Of a DNA stretch of 64,000 nucleotides, positions 26,520-36,208 are shown in pieces; the first letter of the stretch is position 1, and each line of letters starts with the position of its first letter. The notes under the pieces were generated by a model, which saw only the letters and a program-made list of their open reading frames with translations, was not told the DNA's origin and did no database searches. Position numbers and translations under genes: made by a program. The stretch comes from Lentisphaerota bacterium (lineage in GTDB: Bacteria > Verrucomicrobiota > Lentisphaeria > Oligosphaerales > JABHEG01): positions 30,176-94,175 of the forward strand of contig JABHEG010000277.1 in NCBI GenBank assembly GCA_018676675.1, written 5' to 3'.

Positions 26520-28657
26520 GTCCACACCAATCCATCGCCCAGTCGTTGGGAATCGCGCAGCACCAGGTGGAAGCCACCCGCACTCTCTTGGCCGAAGGCG
26601 GAACAGTCCCATTCATCGCTCGCTACCGCAAAGAGAGGACGGGGTCCCTGGACGAAGTGGCCATTGCCGCGATTCGTGATGAACTGAAACGGCTGGACGA
26701 TCTGGAGAAACGACGCCGAGCCATCCTGACGTCGCTCGAAGAACGCGACCTCCTGAACGCAGGCCTCAAGCAGGATGTGACGGCCGCCGGAACACTCTCA
26801 GCCCTCGAGGATGTCTACCTGCCCTTTCGCCCGAAGCGTCGAACCCGCGCCGAGATCGCCCGGGAGCGCGGGCTGGAGCCTCTGGCAACGATCCTCTCCC
26901 ACCAAGCCGCGCACACCCGGCCCGAACAGGAGGGAGCACGCTATCTCGCCCCCCGGGAAGGCGTCGCATCGGTTCAGGATGCCCTGGCCGGTGCGCGTGA
27001 CATCCTGGCGGAGTGGGTGAGCGAGTCTGCTCCGACGCGTGAAGACCTGCGCCGGCTCCTCCGGCAGCGCGGTGTTGTCTCCTCGAAGCTGGTGAAAGGC
27101 AAGGAGGAGGAAGGAGCCAAGTTCCGGGATTACTTCGAGTGGCAGGAGCCCATCGGGCGAGTTCCCAGCCATCGTCTGTTGGCCGTTTTCCGAGGCGAAC
27201 GCGAAGGCGTCCTGCAAGTCCGACTGCGGCCCCCTGAAGTCGATGCCCTGCGTTTGATAGAGCAGCGTTTTGTGAAGGGCTCGTCGCCATCTTCCGAGCA
27301 CGTGCGGACGGCCTGTGCAGATGGCTATAAGCGCCTCCTGGCGCCCGCAATGGAAACGGAAGCGCGGACCCAGGCACGGGAACAGGCTGACGACGAAGCC
27401 ATCCGGGTCTTTGCTGCCAATGTCCGGCAGATCCTCATGGCGCCCCCGCTGCCGAGCTCCGTGCTTGCCATCGACCCCGGGCTGCGAACGGGGTGCAAAG
27501 CCGTGTGCCTGGACCGCACTGGAATGCTCCTGACGCACACCGTGCTGTATACCGCGGGCAGCGAAAAGGCTCGGGAAGAGGCTCACCGGGTCGTGCTCGA
27601 GCTACACTCTCAACGCCAGTTCGAAGCCATCGGTATCGGCAACGGGACTGGCGGCAGAGAAGCCCAGACGTTCATGCGCTCAATCGGCTTGCCTGAGAGT
27701 CTCCCGATCGTGATGGTCAACGAGAGCGGCGCATCCATCTACTCTGCCTCACAGACTGCCCGGGATGAGTTCCCCGACCTGGATCTGACGGTTCGTGGAG
27801 CCATCTCCATCGGTCGCCGGCTCATTGATCCCCTGGCAGAGCTCGTCAAGATGGACCCCAAGTCCATCGGCGTGGGCCAGTACCAGCATGATGTCGATCA
27901 GAAGAAGCTCAAGACCGCGCTGGAAGACGTGGTCACGAGCTGTGTCAATCGGGTTGGAGTCGACGTGAACACAGCCGGAAGAGAGCTCCTCGGTTATGTA
28001 TCCGGGGTGGGGCCGCAACTGGCCGAGTCGATCGTCGCTTATCGCACAGCCCATGGCCCGTTCAGCTGCCGATCCGGGCTCAAGGACGTCCCGCGTCTGG
28101 GGGCCAAGGCCTTCGAGTTGGCGGCCGGCTTCCTGCGCATAGCGGAGGCGGTAAACCCCCTGGACCACAGTGCCGTGCATCCTGAACGCTACGATGTCGT
28201 CCGGAAGATGGCCAAAGACCTCGGAGTCGACATGCGGACGCTGGTGGCTGAAGCAGCCATTCGACAGCGCGTGGACTTAGGGCGCTACACCACCGACGAC
28301 ATCGGCCTCCCGACGCTTCAAGACATCATGGGTGAACTCGCCCAGCCGGGCCGCGATCCCCGCAGGGCTTTCGAGGCGACAGCATTCTCGGCCGAGATCA
28401 AGACGGTCGACGATGTCAAACCTGACATGGTGCTGGCAGGGGAAGTCACCAACGTGACCCGTTTCGGAGCTTTCGTGGACATCGGTGTCCATCAAGACGG
28501 GCTTGTGCACATAAGCGAGATCGCCGATCGGTTCGTCTCCGATCCGTCTGAAGAACTGCGGGTGGGGCAAACCGTGCGGGTGGTCGTTCTGAGCGTGGAG
28601 CGCGACCGCAACCGAATTGCGCTCTCAATCCGCCGCGCTCCCAGAGGCGATCCGTAG
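26516..28657 (+). CDS. tex: Tex family RNA-binding transcription accessory protein
   Basis: 713 residues with a GTG start that overlaps the TGA of the GDPD gene; GGAAAGGGGCGG precedes it. Order of domains: N-terminal helical Tex region (RYRKERTGSLDEVAI), a YqgF/RNase H-like fold near 320 (LAIDPGLRTGCKAVCLD), a helix-hairpin-helix part around 490-560 (GRELLGYVSGVGPQLAESIVAYRTAHGPF), and an S1 RNA-binding domain at the end (VLAGEVTNVTRFGAFVDIGVHQDGLVHISEI). Tex proteins bind nucleic acid and influence transcription and virulence gene expression in other bacteria. Length is normal for the family (about 720-780). Confidence 0.96.
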   Translation: MSPHQSIAQSLGIAQHQVEATRTLLAEGGTVPFIARYRKERTGSLDEVAIAAIRDELKRLDDLEKRRRAILTSLEERDLLNAGLKQDVTAAGTLSALEDVYLPFRPKRRTRAEIARERGLEPLATILSHQAAHTRPEQEGARYLAPREGVASVQDALAGARDILAEWVSESAPTREDLRRLLRQRGVVSSKLVKGKEEEGAKFRDYFEWQEPIGRVPSHRLLAVFRGEREGVLQVRLRPPEVDALRLIEQRFVKGSSPSSEHVRTACADGYKRLLAPAMETEARTQAREQADDEAIRVFAANVRQILMAPPLPSSVLAIDPGLRTGCKAVCLDRTGMLLTHTVLYTAGSEKAREEAHRVVLELHSQRQFEAIGIGNGTGGREAQTFMRSIGLPESLPIVMVNESGASIYSASQTARDEFPDLDLTVRGAISIGRRLIDPLAELVKMDPKSIGVGQYQHDVDQKKLKTALEDVVTSCVNRVGVDVNTAGRELLGYVSGVGPQLAESIVAYRTAHGPFSCRSGLKDVPRLGAKAFELAAGFLRIAEAVNPLDHSAVHPERYDVVRKMAKDLGVDMRTLVAEAAIRQRVDLGRYTTDDIGLPTLQDIMGELAQPGRDPRRAFEATAFSAEIKTVDDVKPDMVLAGEVTNVTRFGAFVDIGVHQDGLVHISEIADRFVSDPSEELRVGQTVRVVVLSVERDRNRIALSIRRAPRGDP

Positions 28658-28673
28658 GGCGAAACGCGGGGGG

Positions 28674-29594
28674 CTATTTATCCTTGGTCTTCCGCGCGAA
28701 GAGTGTGAAGGAACCCCCTCGGAACCCAACCTTGGTTAGCAGGTGGAGAATCATGAAGGCGGGCTTGAGAAGCCAGCCGGTCAGCGTCTTAGGGACACCG
28801 AGGACGCAGTCGGGCATCGGGATGGCATGGTGCTTGCCGACAATCGTGAACGCTTCCTGGCCCAGAAGCATGCGCAGCGTCTTGGGGGTGAACTCCAGCA
28901 GGTGGTAGGGCTTAAGATGCTTCCCTGCGGGCACGATCTTGAACATCGGCAAGGGCTTGACCGGCGCAATCCGGTAAAACGCCCGCAGGCCCCGGTAGTA
29001 GAATGAGTTGATGAACGAGGGGACTTCTACGGCGAGCAGCCCATCGTCGCTCAGGGCGCGCCGCGCCGCACGAAGCATCCGGTGAGGATCGGTCACGTGT
29101 TCCAGCACGTGTCCCATGAAGACGACATCGTATGCGCCTTCGTCAAGCCCTACGCTTTCAACGGTTCCCGTGTGGACCGGGCACCCAGAGTGTTCTCGAG
29201 CCTGTTGCGCCATTTCGGGGCAGATCTCGACACCTTCGGGGCGGAAGCCATGCTCACGGGCCACCGACAGGAGCAGACCTCCCGCACACCCCACATCCAG
29301 GAGGCGCCCGGATCCCCCGCGGCGTTCGATACGGTGGACGACCTCCTCGTAGCGCCGAAGCAGCTTGCGCTCATTCTCAAAATAGCCCCCGTCACTGAGG
29401 CCCGAATCGAAGCATTCCTGGTGGTAATTCCCCGAGTACATGCCCGCGATCTGCTCGGCCGTCGGCCAAGGCTGCACAAACACGAATCCACACCCGGTGC
29501 ATTCCGACAGCCCGTAGTGTTGGTCTTCGAGTTTGTAGAAGTCGGGGGCATACCGCCGGAAGCGGGTCCCGCCGCAGATGAGGCAATGCGTCAA
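28674..29594 (-). CDS. Class I SAM-dependent methyltransferase with N-terminal zinc ribbon
   Basis: 306 residues from the TTG at 29594, which has GGAG seven bases upstream. Upstream sequence to 29825 in frame is not convincing. The N-terminus has two Cys pairs (CLICGG and CTGCGF) forming a zinc ribbon typical of methyltransferases that act on sugars or nucleotide-linked sugars. The SAM motif I is LLDVGCAGG at about residue 90, followed by EGVEICPEM (motif II), YDVVFMGHVLEHVTDPHRML, and ALSDDGLLAVEVPS. The C-terminus has a hydrophobic stretch (LLKPAFMILHLLTKVGF) that may attach it to the membrane. Ends 17 bases from the convergent tex stop. Confidence 0.82.
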   Translation of the reverse strand: MTHCLICGGTRFRRYAPDFYKLEDQHYGLSECTGCGFVFVQPWPTAEQIAGMYSGNYHQECFDSGLSDGGYFENERKLLRRYEEVVHRIERRGGSGRLLDVGCAGGLLLSVAREHGFRPEGVEICPEMAQQAREHSGCPVHTGTVESVGLDEGAYDVVFMGHVLEHVTDPHRMLRAARRALSDDGLLAVEVPSFINSFYYRGLRAFYRIAPVKPLPMFKIVPAGKHLKPYHLLEFTPKTLRMLLGQEAFTIVGKHHAIPMPDCVLGVPKTLTGWLLKPAFMILHLLTKVGFRGGSFTLFARKTKDK

Positions 29595-29919
29595 AGGGTG
29601 ACTCCGAGTGAACCGTGCAGATCGGCCCCGATCGTCGTTCCAGGATGGCACCAAAGTGGGAACCTGGGGACGGTGCGGGCTCCGACCGGAAGTCAGGGAG
29701 AGGCTTCGGCCTCGTGATCGACGTTGGTCAAGCAGTGATGTTGTGGTACCACTGAAATCTAGCCCCCCAACGGCTGAACGCGAGGCCTGCCCAGCACGAT
29801 GGCGAGTGACGATGACGAGCCTCATCCAGTACAGTTGACTTCCGCTTCGCCCTTAGTATCCTACCCGTGCACACCCCAAAAACGATGCGCGAACACCCGG
29901 CGAATCAAAGGAGCCATAC

Positions 29920-30939
29920 ATGAAGGCAGCTGTCTGCACAGGCATTGGACGAATTGAGATCCGAGATGTCCCCAAGCCGTCGCCCAAGCCCGGCGAAGTC
30001 CTTGTCAAGATCAGGTCCATCGGGGTGTGCGGATCTGACGTTGACGGGTACCGCGGCCAGCACCCCATGATCGGCTTCCCCATCATCCTGGGACACGAGT
30101 GTTCAGGGATCATTGCCGAGATCGGCGAAAGAGTTGACCCGGGTCGGATCGGCCAAGCCGTCACGGTTGAACCCTTCTTCACCTGCGGCGTGTGCCCCTT
30201 CTGCCAGGAGGGTACGTACAATTTCTGCGCGGATCTGCAGATAATCGGGCACCAGGTCGCGGGGGCATTCGCCGAGTACATGCCAATCCCATCCAAGTTC
30301 GCCCACTTCAAACCCGCTAACGTGGACTTCGAGGAAGCCGCCATCCTGGAGCCCTGTTCCGGGGCGTTGCACGCCGTTCGTCGCTGCAAGATCCAGTCGG
30401 GAGACACGGTCGTGATCATCGGCTGCGGAACCATGGGTTCCTTTGCCACGCAACACTGCCGGAACCTGGGAGCCGAGGTGGTTGTCATCGAACCGATCGC
30501 GTTCAAACGCGATGCCGCGACCGACCTCGGCGCTGCTGTCGTGATTGACCCGACGACGGAAGATGCGGCCGCTAAGGTTAAGGAACTGACAGATGGTAAG
30601 ATGGCAGATGTGGTCATCGAGGCTGTGGGCGAACAGGAGACGCTTGAGCAGACGGTCTCACTGGTCAAGAATGGGGGGACGATTATGCTGATCGGCTGGA
30701 CCGGGAACGCCAGCGATCCGTTCGACCTCACCAACACGACCTTCAAGGAACTCACCGTGCTTGGAACGCTCGGGTTCTGCCGGGATTTCCCAATCTCAAT
30801 GAAGCTCCTCGCAGCCGGGAAGATCGATATCAAGCGGATCATTACCCATCGCTTCACGCTCGATCAGGTCCAAGAAGCCATCGAGATGCTCGAAACGGGA
30901 GCGGACGGAATGTGGAAGGCCGTCGTCAACATCGACTGA
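29920..30939 (+). CDS. Zinc-dependent alcohol/polyol dehydrogenase (MDR family)
   Basis: 339 residues; AAAGGAG precedes the ATG. The catalytic zinc ligands appear as Cys 37 (GVCGSD), His 59 and Glu 60 (GHECSG), with Glu 144 in LEPCSGALHAV. The structural zinc site is Cys 89, 92, 95 and 103 (FFTCGVCPFCQEGTYNFC). The Rossmann motif is VVIIGCGTMG. The layout is that of sorbitol, threonine or galactitol dehydrogenase-type enzymes using NAD(P). Such genes in sugar-degrading bacteria commonly oxidise polyols or sugar acids; the true substrate is unknown. Single gene, followed by an inverted-repeat element. Confidence 0.92.
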   Translation: MKAAVCTGIGRIEIRDVPKPSPKPGEVLVKIRSIGVCGSDVDGYRGQHPMIGFPIILGHECSGIIAEIGERVDPGRIGQAVTVEPFFTCGVCPFCQEGTYNFCADLQIIGHQVAGAFAEYMPIPSKFAHFKPANVDFEEAAILEPCSGALHAVRRCKIQSGDTVVIIGCGTMGSFATQHCRNLGAEVVVIEPIAFKRDAATDLGAAVVIDPTTEDAAAKVKELTDGKMADVVIEAVGEQETLEQTVSLVKNGGTIMLIGWTGNASDPFDLTNTTFKELTVLGTLGFCRDFPISMKLLAAGKIDIKRIITHRFTLDQVQEAIEMLETGADGMWKAVVNID

Positions 30940-30952
30940 ACCCATCCTCCTG

Positions 30953-31293
30953 GTGGCGGCGGGCGCGAATAGCGGGCCCACCCCTTGCTGATGCCTGGAT
31001 GTGGAAGTGTTTCGGGTACCTTGGTGCGTACAGACGTACGTACCGAGGAGGCCGGAATGCTCCCGCGCCAGGGATCGGTAAGCCGTAGGCCGGGCACCGT
31101 TTCTTGGCTCAGCGTTCATCATTCGACGAATGGGGCCTTTCTGTTTCCTGGCAACCCTTACGGGCGGATCATTCTTCGCGATTCTCCGCCCGGGCCGCCA
31201 ACGACGATACTCGGCATCGCCTTTTGCCGTCCCGGACGAAGCCTCATCGAAGACTGGCCCGGGGGTGGGCTCGCTATTCGCGCCCGACGCCAC
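30953..31293. mobile_element. Element bounded by 32-base inverted repeats
   Basis: The left end (30953-30984) and right end (31262-31293) are inverted copies, differing at two positions, of a 32-base sequence with core CGGGCGCGAATAGCG. The interior of about 277 bases holds GTACCTTGGTGCGTACAGAC with inverted halves but no convincing gene. It fills the gap between the dehydrogenase stop (30939) and the stop of the convergent exporter gene, and the right end's last base is the first of that TAG. No target duplication is visible. A small mobile element or a recombination scar is inferred. Confidence 0.5.
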
Positions 31294-32651
31294 TAGAATC
31301 TGGCGCTCTTCCACTTGCCCTGGCGGAACTTGAGCATGGTGGGGATCGCCCGGGTGACAGCACTGATCGCCATCCCAAGGGCAATTCCCGCAAAGCCCAT
31401 GTTGAGGGTCACGGCCAGCACATAGCCGGCAACGATAACCACGAGCAGATCCGAGACGCTGCCGTAGATAAAGGGAGACATCGGGTCGCCCCCGCCGCGC
31501 AGGGCGCCGCCCATGGCGAAGGACAGCGCCATGATCGGCTCAGTCACGGCGACGATGATGAAGAAGGTTCTCCCCATGGCGATCACCTCCCTGTCACTGG
31601 TGAAGAACGCCATCACGTGCTCAGGGAAGAGGAAGAGCAGGCACGCTATCACGCTCATAAAGGCTGTAGCAATCACGGCCGACGCCCAGCCGCTCTGTTC
31701 CGCCCGGTCGGGTCGCCCTCCTCCCAGATTCTGCCCCACCCGAGCCGAGGCCGCAGCCATGAACGCCAGCCCCACGAACGTCGAGATCATGCGCACCTGC
31801 ATCCCCACACTGTAAGCGGACACCATCCGGGTTGAGTCAGGAAGCAAGGTGATGATCCGCAAGGTCATCAGACGCGAGAAGTTCCGAACGATCCCCTGAA
31901 GCGAGCGCGGCCCACCCAGCTTGACGATCCTGCGTACCAAAGGCATGTCCAACACGAGTCCGTCCCGGAGTCGCGCCTGCACGGGGAACCGAGGGCTCAC
32001 GGCAATCCAGCAACCTGCTGCCGACCCGATCGCTCGCGCGATGACCGTGCCCAGCGCAGCCCCCGCGACACCCATGGCTGGAAACGGGCCGACCCCGAAG
32101 ATGAGCAGGTAGTTGAGTACCACGTTGAGACCGTTTATCCCGATCAACAGGACCAGCGACACCCGCGTCTTTCCTACCCCCAGGAGAATGCCCGTCACCG
32201 CGAAGTTGAACATCGCAAAGACACTGCCGAGGAAGAGGATACGCAAGTAGGAACAGCCGAGATCCACGACCGCCTCAGCACCGCCCAGCGACAGCAAGAT
32301 CGGGCGTGAGAAGAGGAGGCCGGCCGGCGTAACAGCCAGAATGGCCACCGCAACCATGACCACAATGGACCGCGAGGCGACCGTGCTGACGCGTTTCCGG
32401 TCCCCGGAACCGTAGGCGTGGGCGACCAGGACAGAACTCCCCCCGCTTACCGCGATCGTCAGCACCATCAGGAACATCATGACATGCCGAGCCATCCCTA
32501 CCGCAGCAATCGAGGTCGTCCCAAGCGCCCCGACCATTTTGAGGTCGACAATTCCCACCATCACCTTCAGCAGGTTGGTCAGAATCACGGGCCAGGCGAT
32601 GGCCCAGACCTGCACAGCCTCACGCCTCAGCTCTGAATGGTTGTGTGACAT
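31293..32651 (-). CDS. MATE family efflux transporter
   Basis: 452 residues with an ATG at 32651 after AGAGGATAG. Around twelve hydrophobic segments span the length, and the family layout shows as two halves: an N-terminal IAWPVILTNLLKVMVGIVDLKMVGALGTTSIAAVG and VSGGSSVLVAHAYGSGDRKR, mirrored later by ASARVGQNLGGGRPDRAEQ. VTGILLGVGKTRVSL and NVVLNYLLIFGVGPFPAMGVAGAALGT are typical MATE motifs. It exports drugs or cationic metabolites in exchange for sodium ions or protons across the inner membrane. Stands next to, and convergent with, the dehydrogenase. Confidence 0.93.
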   Translation of the reverse strand: MSHNHSELRREAVQVWAIAWPVILTNLLKVMVGIVDLKMVGALGTTSIAAVGMARHVMMFLMVLTIAVSGGSSVLVAHAYGSGDRKRVSTVASRSIVVMVAVAILAVTPAGLLFSRPILLSLGGAEAVVDLGCSYLRILFLGSVFAMFNFAVTGILLGVGKTRVSLVLLIGINGLNVVLNYLLIFGVGPFPAMGVAGAALGTVIARAIGSAAGCWIAVSPRFPVQARLRDGLVLDMPLVRRIVKLGGPRSLQGIVRNFSRLMTLRIITLLPDSTRMVSAYSVGMQVRMISTFVGLAFMAAASARVGQNLGGGRPDRAEQSGWASAVIATAFMSVIACLLFLFPEHVMAFFTSDREVIAMGRTFFIIVAVTEPIMALSFAMGGALRGGGDPMSPFIYGSVSDLLVVIVAGYVLAVTLNMGFAGIALGMAISAVTRAIPTMLKFRQGKWKSARF

Positions 32652-32708
32652 CTATCCTCTGAGGTATGGACGCAAGACGCCGTAGTCCCGGCGTTCCCGT
32701 GACAGGTA

Positions 32709-33287
32709 CTAGAGGAAACGCGCAAGTTGCGGACATCGAGTCGTTTCGGCGATCAGACGCCAGGCTTCCTCCCAACGAGGCGTTGGCAGCAGCGGGACGA
32801 ATCCCAAATCGATGTAGACCTTGACCGCGATCCAGCTCGTCGTCTGGGTAGTCAGATAGGCCTTGGTATGTGATTCAGACAGCCGAGACAGCGCGACGCT
32901 TACGAGCGGTTTGCTCAAGCCGCGCCCCTGGAAGGCGGGACGAATGCCAACCCAGTGAATGCGTCCACAGTCCCCGAGGAGCGCGTCTGTGTCCGGCCGC
33001 CTGAACGCGCCATTGTACCACGCCGTTGCCGTGCCGATACCGTGCCCATCAGCAGTCTCCAGGATGAAACACCGGTCGCGCATCTCGTCGAGGGAAGCCC
33101 CGAACTCCCGATTGAAGCGATCTTCGGCGTAGGCCGGGTCGTCAAATTCCCCGGCCTGAGTCTCGATCTCTGCCCAAAGTCGTTCGTCACCGGGGCAGAA
33201 ACGCCGAAGCCGGTAACCCTCGGGAAGAGGGTGACTGCGGAGACCGCAAAGATCCTCTCGGACCATTGTGACCGGGATGTGCTCCAT
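32709..33287 (-). CDS. GNAT family N-acetyltransferase
   Basis: 192 residues from the ATG at 33287; AGGAAAG lies about 12 bases upstream. The acetyl-CoA-binding motif A is recognisable as IHWVGIRPAFQGRGLSKPLVSVAL (V-x-x-x-x-R/Q-G-x-G), and LTTQTTSWIAVKVYIDLGFVPL is the usual motif B end. The family transfers acetyl from acetyl-CoA to an amine; the substrate is unknown. Cytoplasmic. It is 57 bases upstream of the exporter's end and in the same direction, but the two starts are far apart and coupling is unlikely. Confidence 0.85.
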   Translation of the reverse strand: MEHIPVTMVREDLCGLRSHPLPEGYRLRRFCPGDERLWAEIETQAGEFDDPAYAEDRFNREFGASLDEMRDRCFILETADGHGIGTATAWYNGAFRRPDTDALLGDCGRIHWVGIRPAFQGRGLSKPLVSVALSRLSESHTKAYLTTQTTSWIAVKVYIDLGFVPLLPTPRWEEAWRLIAETTRCPQLARFL

Positions 33288-33588
33288 TGAGGGCGTGCTT
33301 TCCTGGATGGGACGTGGCTGAGTACCCGTGACTCGTCTGCGGCCACTACTGTAGTTCCTCAACCCGCAAGTCGTCACGGTGAATCTCCGGCAAAGAGATC
33401 GGAAAGGCCACGCTCCCCCAGGCACCGTGATCGTTCAGGCCAACAGGCGAAGACCGTTTGCGCTGGGCGCGGCGCGCCTCAGAACGCTGGAACAGCCCCC
33501 CGTCGGTTGCCCCGCCAAACCACTGCACTATCTTGAGGAACAACACACTTGCCGCGTGATCCAACGGAAAGGGACAGTTGCTGCAGAC

Positions 33589-34443
33589 GTGCGTTCGCTT
33601 CTCTACAAAGTAGTCTTGATCACCATCCTGGTCGGGATGGTCGCCCTCTGGGTATTCCGCAACTCCTGGATGAGCACGCCAACTGCAAGTGGAGTCGGCT
33701 TCATGCGCCCGTTCCTGGTGGGATGGAACCGACTATCAGACAGCGCGTTGCACCTTGCAGGCATAGGAAAACGACGTGAACAGGCCAGGCTGGACGAGCT
33801 GGAAACCGAAGTCGCGCGCCTCCAGGTCGCGATGGGTCAAATCCAGGATCTTCAGAAGGAGAGTCGCGAACTCCGCGAGCTCCTCGACCTTCCCCGTCCC
33901 CCGGGGTGGCGCTTCGTGGCTGCCCAGGTCATCGCCCGTGAACCGGCAACGTGGCAGCGTAAGTTCCGGGTGGACCGGGGTCAGGGAGATGGCATCGAGG
34001 CGGGAGATGCCGTTCTCGCCGGAGGGGGGATCGTTGGACGCGTCGGCGAGTGTACAGCCACGACCTCGACGGTGGTAACCGTCCTGGACCGTAACTGCCG
34101 ACTCAGCGTGGTCGTGGGGCGGCAGGCTGTGCCGGGCATCCTGGTGGGCCGTAACGGTCGCGTATGGCGCACAGAAAGTCGCTGTCAGGTGGACTACCTA
34201 CCCCGCGACGTCAACTATGAAGCAGGAGATGCCGTGCACACATCAGGGCTGGGCCTCCATGTCCCCGGGGGCCTGCCGGTGGGCAGTCTGATCACGCAAC
34301 CGGACGGAACGGTGGCAACGACCATCGACAGTATCTATAGCCAGGCCCTCATGCAGCCTCTCGTCGACGTGGCTGACGTGTCCCGGGTCGTGATCGTAAC
34401 CCGAAGTCGGCGGACCAAGGGCAGGACGGCAAAAAGCCGGTGA
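33589..34443 (+). CDS. mreC: Rod shape-determining protein MreC
   Basis: About 284 residues if started at the GTG at 33589; another GTG at 33556 is possible, and the reading frame is open further upstream but not obviously coding. An N-terminal membrane anchor (LLYKVVLITILVGMVALWVF) is followed by a coiled coil (RREQARLDELETEVARLQVAMGQIQDLQKESRELRELLDL), then the two six-stranded barrels of MreC (VIAREPATWQRKFRVDRGQGDGIEAGDAV, GGGIVGRVGE, VDYLPRDVNYEAGDAVHTSGLGLHVPGGLPVG). MreC lies in the periplasm and organises elongasome proteins. No mreB or mreD is in the window, so it is separated from the usual cluster. Confidence 0.88.
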   Translation: MRSLLYKVVLITILVGMVALWVFRNSWMSTPTASGVGFMRPFLVGWNRLSDSALHLAGIGKRREQARLDELETEVARLQVAMGQIQDLQKESRELRELLDLPRPPGWRFVAAQVIAREPATWQRKFRVDRGQGDGIEAGDAVLAGGGIVGRVGECTATTSTVVTVLDRNCRLSVVVGRQAVPGILVGRNGRVWRTESRCQVDYLPRDVNYEAGDAVHTSGLGLHVPGGLPVGSLITQPDGTVATTIDSIYSQALMQPLVDVADVSRVVIVTRSRRTKGRTAKSR

Positions 34444-34511
34444 CCAAGCCTGCCAAGCAAGGCAGAGGCGGAGCCGGAACCGTCCATGACGTTGAACAGC
34501 AGGAGCAATGT

Positions 34512-35909
34512 ATGAAACGAGAGCTCATCAAGGATGTCCTCAAAGCAGCACAGGTCGACAGCGATGTCACCGTGGCGGGATGGGTCCGAACAAGGCGGGA
34601 CTCGAAGGGCGGGTTCTCCTTCGTCGAACTCAACGACGGATCCTGCTTCGCGAACATCCAAATTGTCATCGACGCAACACTGGACAACTACAAGGCGGAC
34701 ATCTTGCGCCTGTTCCCAGGCAGCTCGATCGTCGTTCGGGGCAAGGCCGTCGAGTCTCAAGGCAAGGGACAGACGGTTGAGATCCAGGCCGAGAGCGTCA
34801 AAGTTCTTGGTTTCTGTGACCCGACGGAGTATCCGTTAGGCAAGCAGCGAGTGAGTTTCGAGCGCCTGCGAGAGCTCGCCCACTTACGCCCGCGAACGAA
34901 CAGCTTCGGTGCCATCGCGCGCGTCCGCAATGCCCTCGCCTACGCGACCCATCAGTTCTTCCAAAACCAGAACTTCCTCTACGTCCATACCCCCATCATC
35001 ACGGGCAGTGACTGCGAGGGAGCGGGTGAGATGTTCCAGGTCACAACCCTCGACTCCGAGGCCCTGCCTCGAAACGAAGAGACGGGGCAGGTCGACTACG
35101 CCCAGGACTTCTTCGGGCGCCCAACCAGCCTGACAGTCAGCGGCCAGCTCGAAGGCGAAACCTACGCCTGCGCTCTCGGGAACATCTACACGTTCGGCCC
35201 GACCTTCCGGGCCGAGAACTCAAACACGCGTCGCCATCTGGCTGAGTTCTGGATGATCGAGCCGGAGATGGCGTTTGCGGACCTCGCAGACGATGCGGAC
35301 CTCGCAGAAGACTACCTGCGCTTCCTCTTCACCTACGTGCTGGACCACTGTGAGGAGGACCTCGCGTTCTTCAACAAGCGTGTCCAGAAAGGACTGATCG
35401 ACACCTTGAAAGGGCTGGCCGACAGTCCCTTCAAACGGATCAGTTACACGGAAGCTATCGACCATCTCGAGAAAGCAGATGTCGCCTTCGACTATGCGGT
35501 CGAGTGGGGCATCGACCTGCAGTCCGAGCATGAACGCTACCTGACTGAACAGGTCTTCAAGTGCCCGGTCACGGTCGCCGACTATCCGCGGGAGATCAAG
35601 GCGTTCTACATGCGTCTCAACGATGATGACCGCACAGTCGCGGCGATGGATGTCCTTCTTCCTCATGTAGGTGAGATCATTGGTGGGAGCCAGCGAGAAG
35701 ACCGGCTGGATGTGTTGGAGACGCGTATCCGTGCAATGGACTTCGATCCCGAGGACTACTGGTGGTACTGCGACCTCCGCCGTTACGGCAGCGTGCCCCA
35801 CGCAGGGTTCGGCTTGGGATTCGGGCGTATGGTCCAGTTCTGCACGGGCATGCACAACATTCGCGACGTCATCCCCTTCCCCAGAGTGCCCAACAACGCC
35901 GAGTTCTGA
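34512..35909 (+). CDS. asnS: Asparagine-tRNA ligase
   Basis: 465 residues from the ATG at 34512, six bases after AGGAG. The N-terminal OB-fold anticodon-binding domain (VAGWVRTRRDSKGGFSFVELNDGS) is followed by the class II core: HLRPRTNSFGAIARVRNALAYATHQFF, the motif 2 region RAENSNTRRHLAEFWMIEPEMAF, and motif 3 GFGLGFGRMVQFCTGMHNIRDVIPFPR. The GEMFQVTTLD and TSLTVSGQLEGETYACALGNIYTFGPTF blocks are asparaginyl-type. It charges tRNA-Asn with asparagine in the cytoplasm. Length is normal (about 460-470). It starts 68 bases after mreC. Confidence 0.97.
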   Translation: MKRELIKDVLKAAQVDSDVTVAGWVRTRRDSKGGFSFVELNDGSCFANIQIVIDATLDNYKADILRLFPGSSIVVRGKAVESQGKGQTVEIQAESVKVLGFCDPTEYPLGKQRVSFERLRELAHLRPRTNSFGAIARVRNALAYATHQFFQNQNFLYVHTPIITGSDCEGAGEMFQVTTLDSEALPRNEETGQVDYAQDFFGRPTSLTVSGQLEGETYACALGNIYTFGPTFRAENSNTRRHLAEFWMIEPEMAFADLADDADLAEDYLRFLFTYVLDHCEEDLAFFNKRVQKGLIDTLKGLADSPFKRISYTEAIDHLEKADVAFDYAVEWGIDLQSEHERYLTEQVFKCPVTVADYPREIKAFYMRLNDDDRTVAAMDVLLPHVGEIIGGSQREDRLDVLETRIRAMDFDPEDYWWYCDLRRYGSVPHAGFGLGFGRMVQFCTGMHNIRDVIPFPRVPNNAEF

Positions 35910-36208
35910 TCGGGATGCGCGCGGTTCCCGTATGGTGTTCACGCTTCAGCGTGTCTCCCGAGCCGTAGGGTGTAACTGCCGTCGGGGGCCAGACCGGTCG
36001 CCGTCCAGAGGCCGCCTCCCACTTTGGGGGGCGTCCGGTTCAGTGTGGGAGGCGGCCTCCGGGCGGCGACCGAACCGCGCTCAAATCGGTGAAATTACAG
36101 ACGAGCGCCAGGTTCCCCCAGACGAGCCACTGAATGTGGCCGGATCAGTGGTGTTCCTGCAGCACCGTGCCTCCTGTACCATCGCCGCTTGTCGTTGGAG
36201 TGTGCACC
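35910..36208. repeat. Intergenic region with a 15-base inverted repeat
   Basis: GAGGCCGCCTCCCAC (36008-36022) and GTGGGAGGCGGCCTC (36045-36059) are perfect complements separated by 22 bases. The right arm with its neighbour GGGCGGCGACC resembles the family at 40551-40590 (GGTCGCCGGATGGCACCGCC, opposite strand). No U-tract follows, so it is a repeat rather than a plain terminator. The region otherwise holds no gene and leads to GGAG before the ATG at 36209. Confidence 0.65.

Noticed and set aside
33346..33564. A 72-codon minus-strand frame upstream of mreC
   Set aside because: It overlaps the upstream part of the mreC frame, shows no family motifs and no convincing ribosome binding site. Kept as non-coding.
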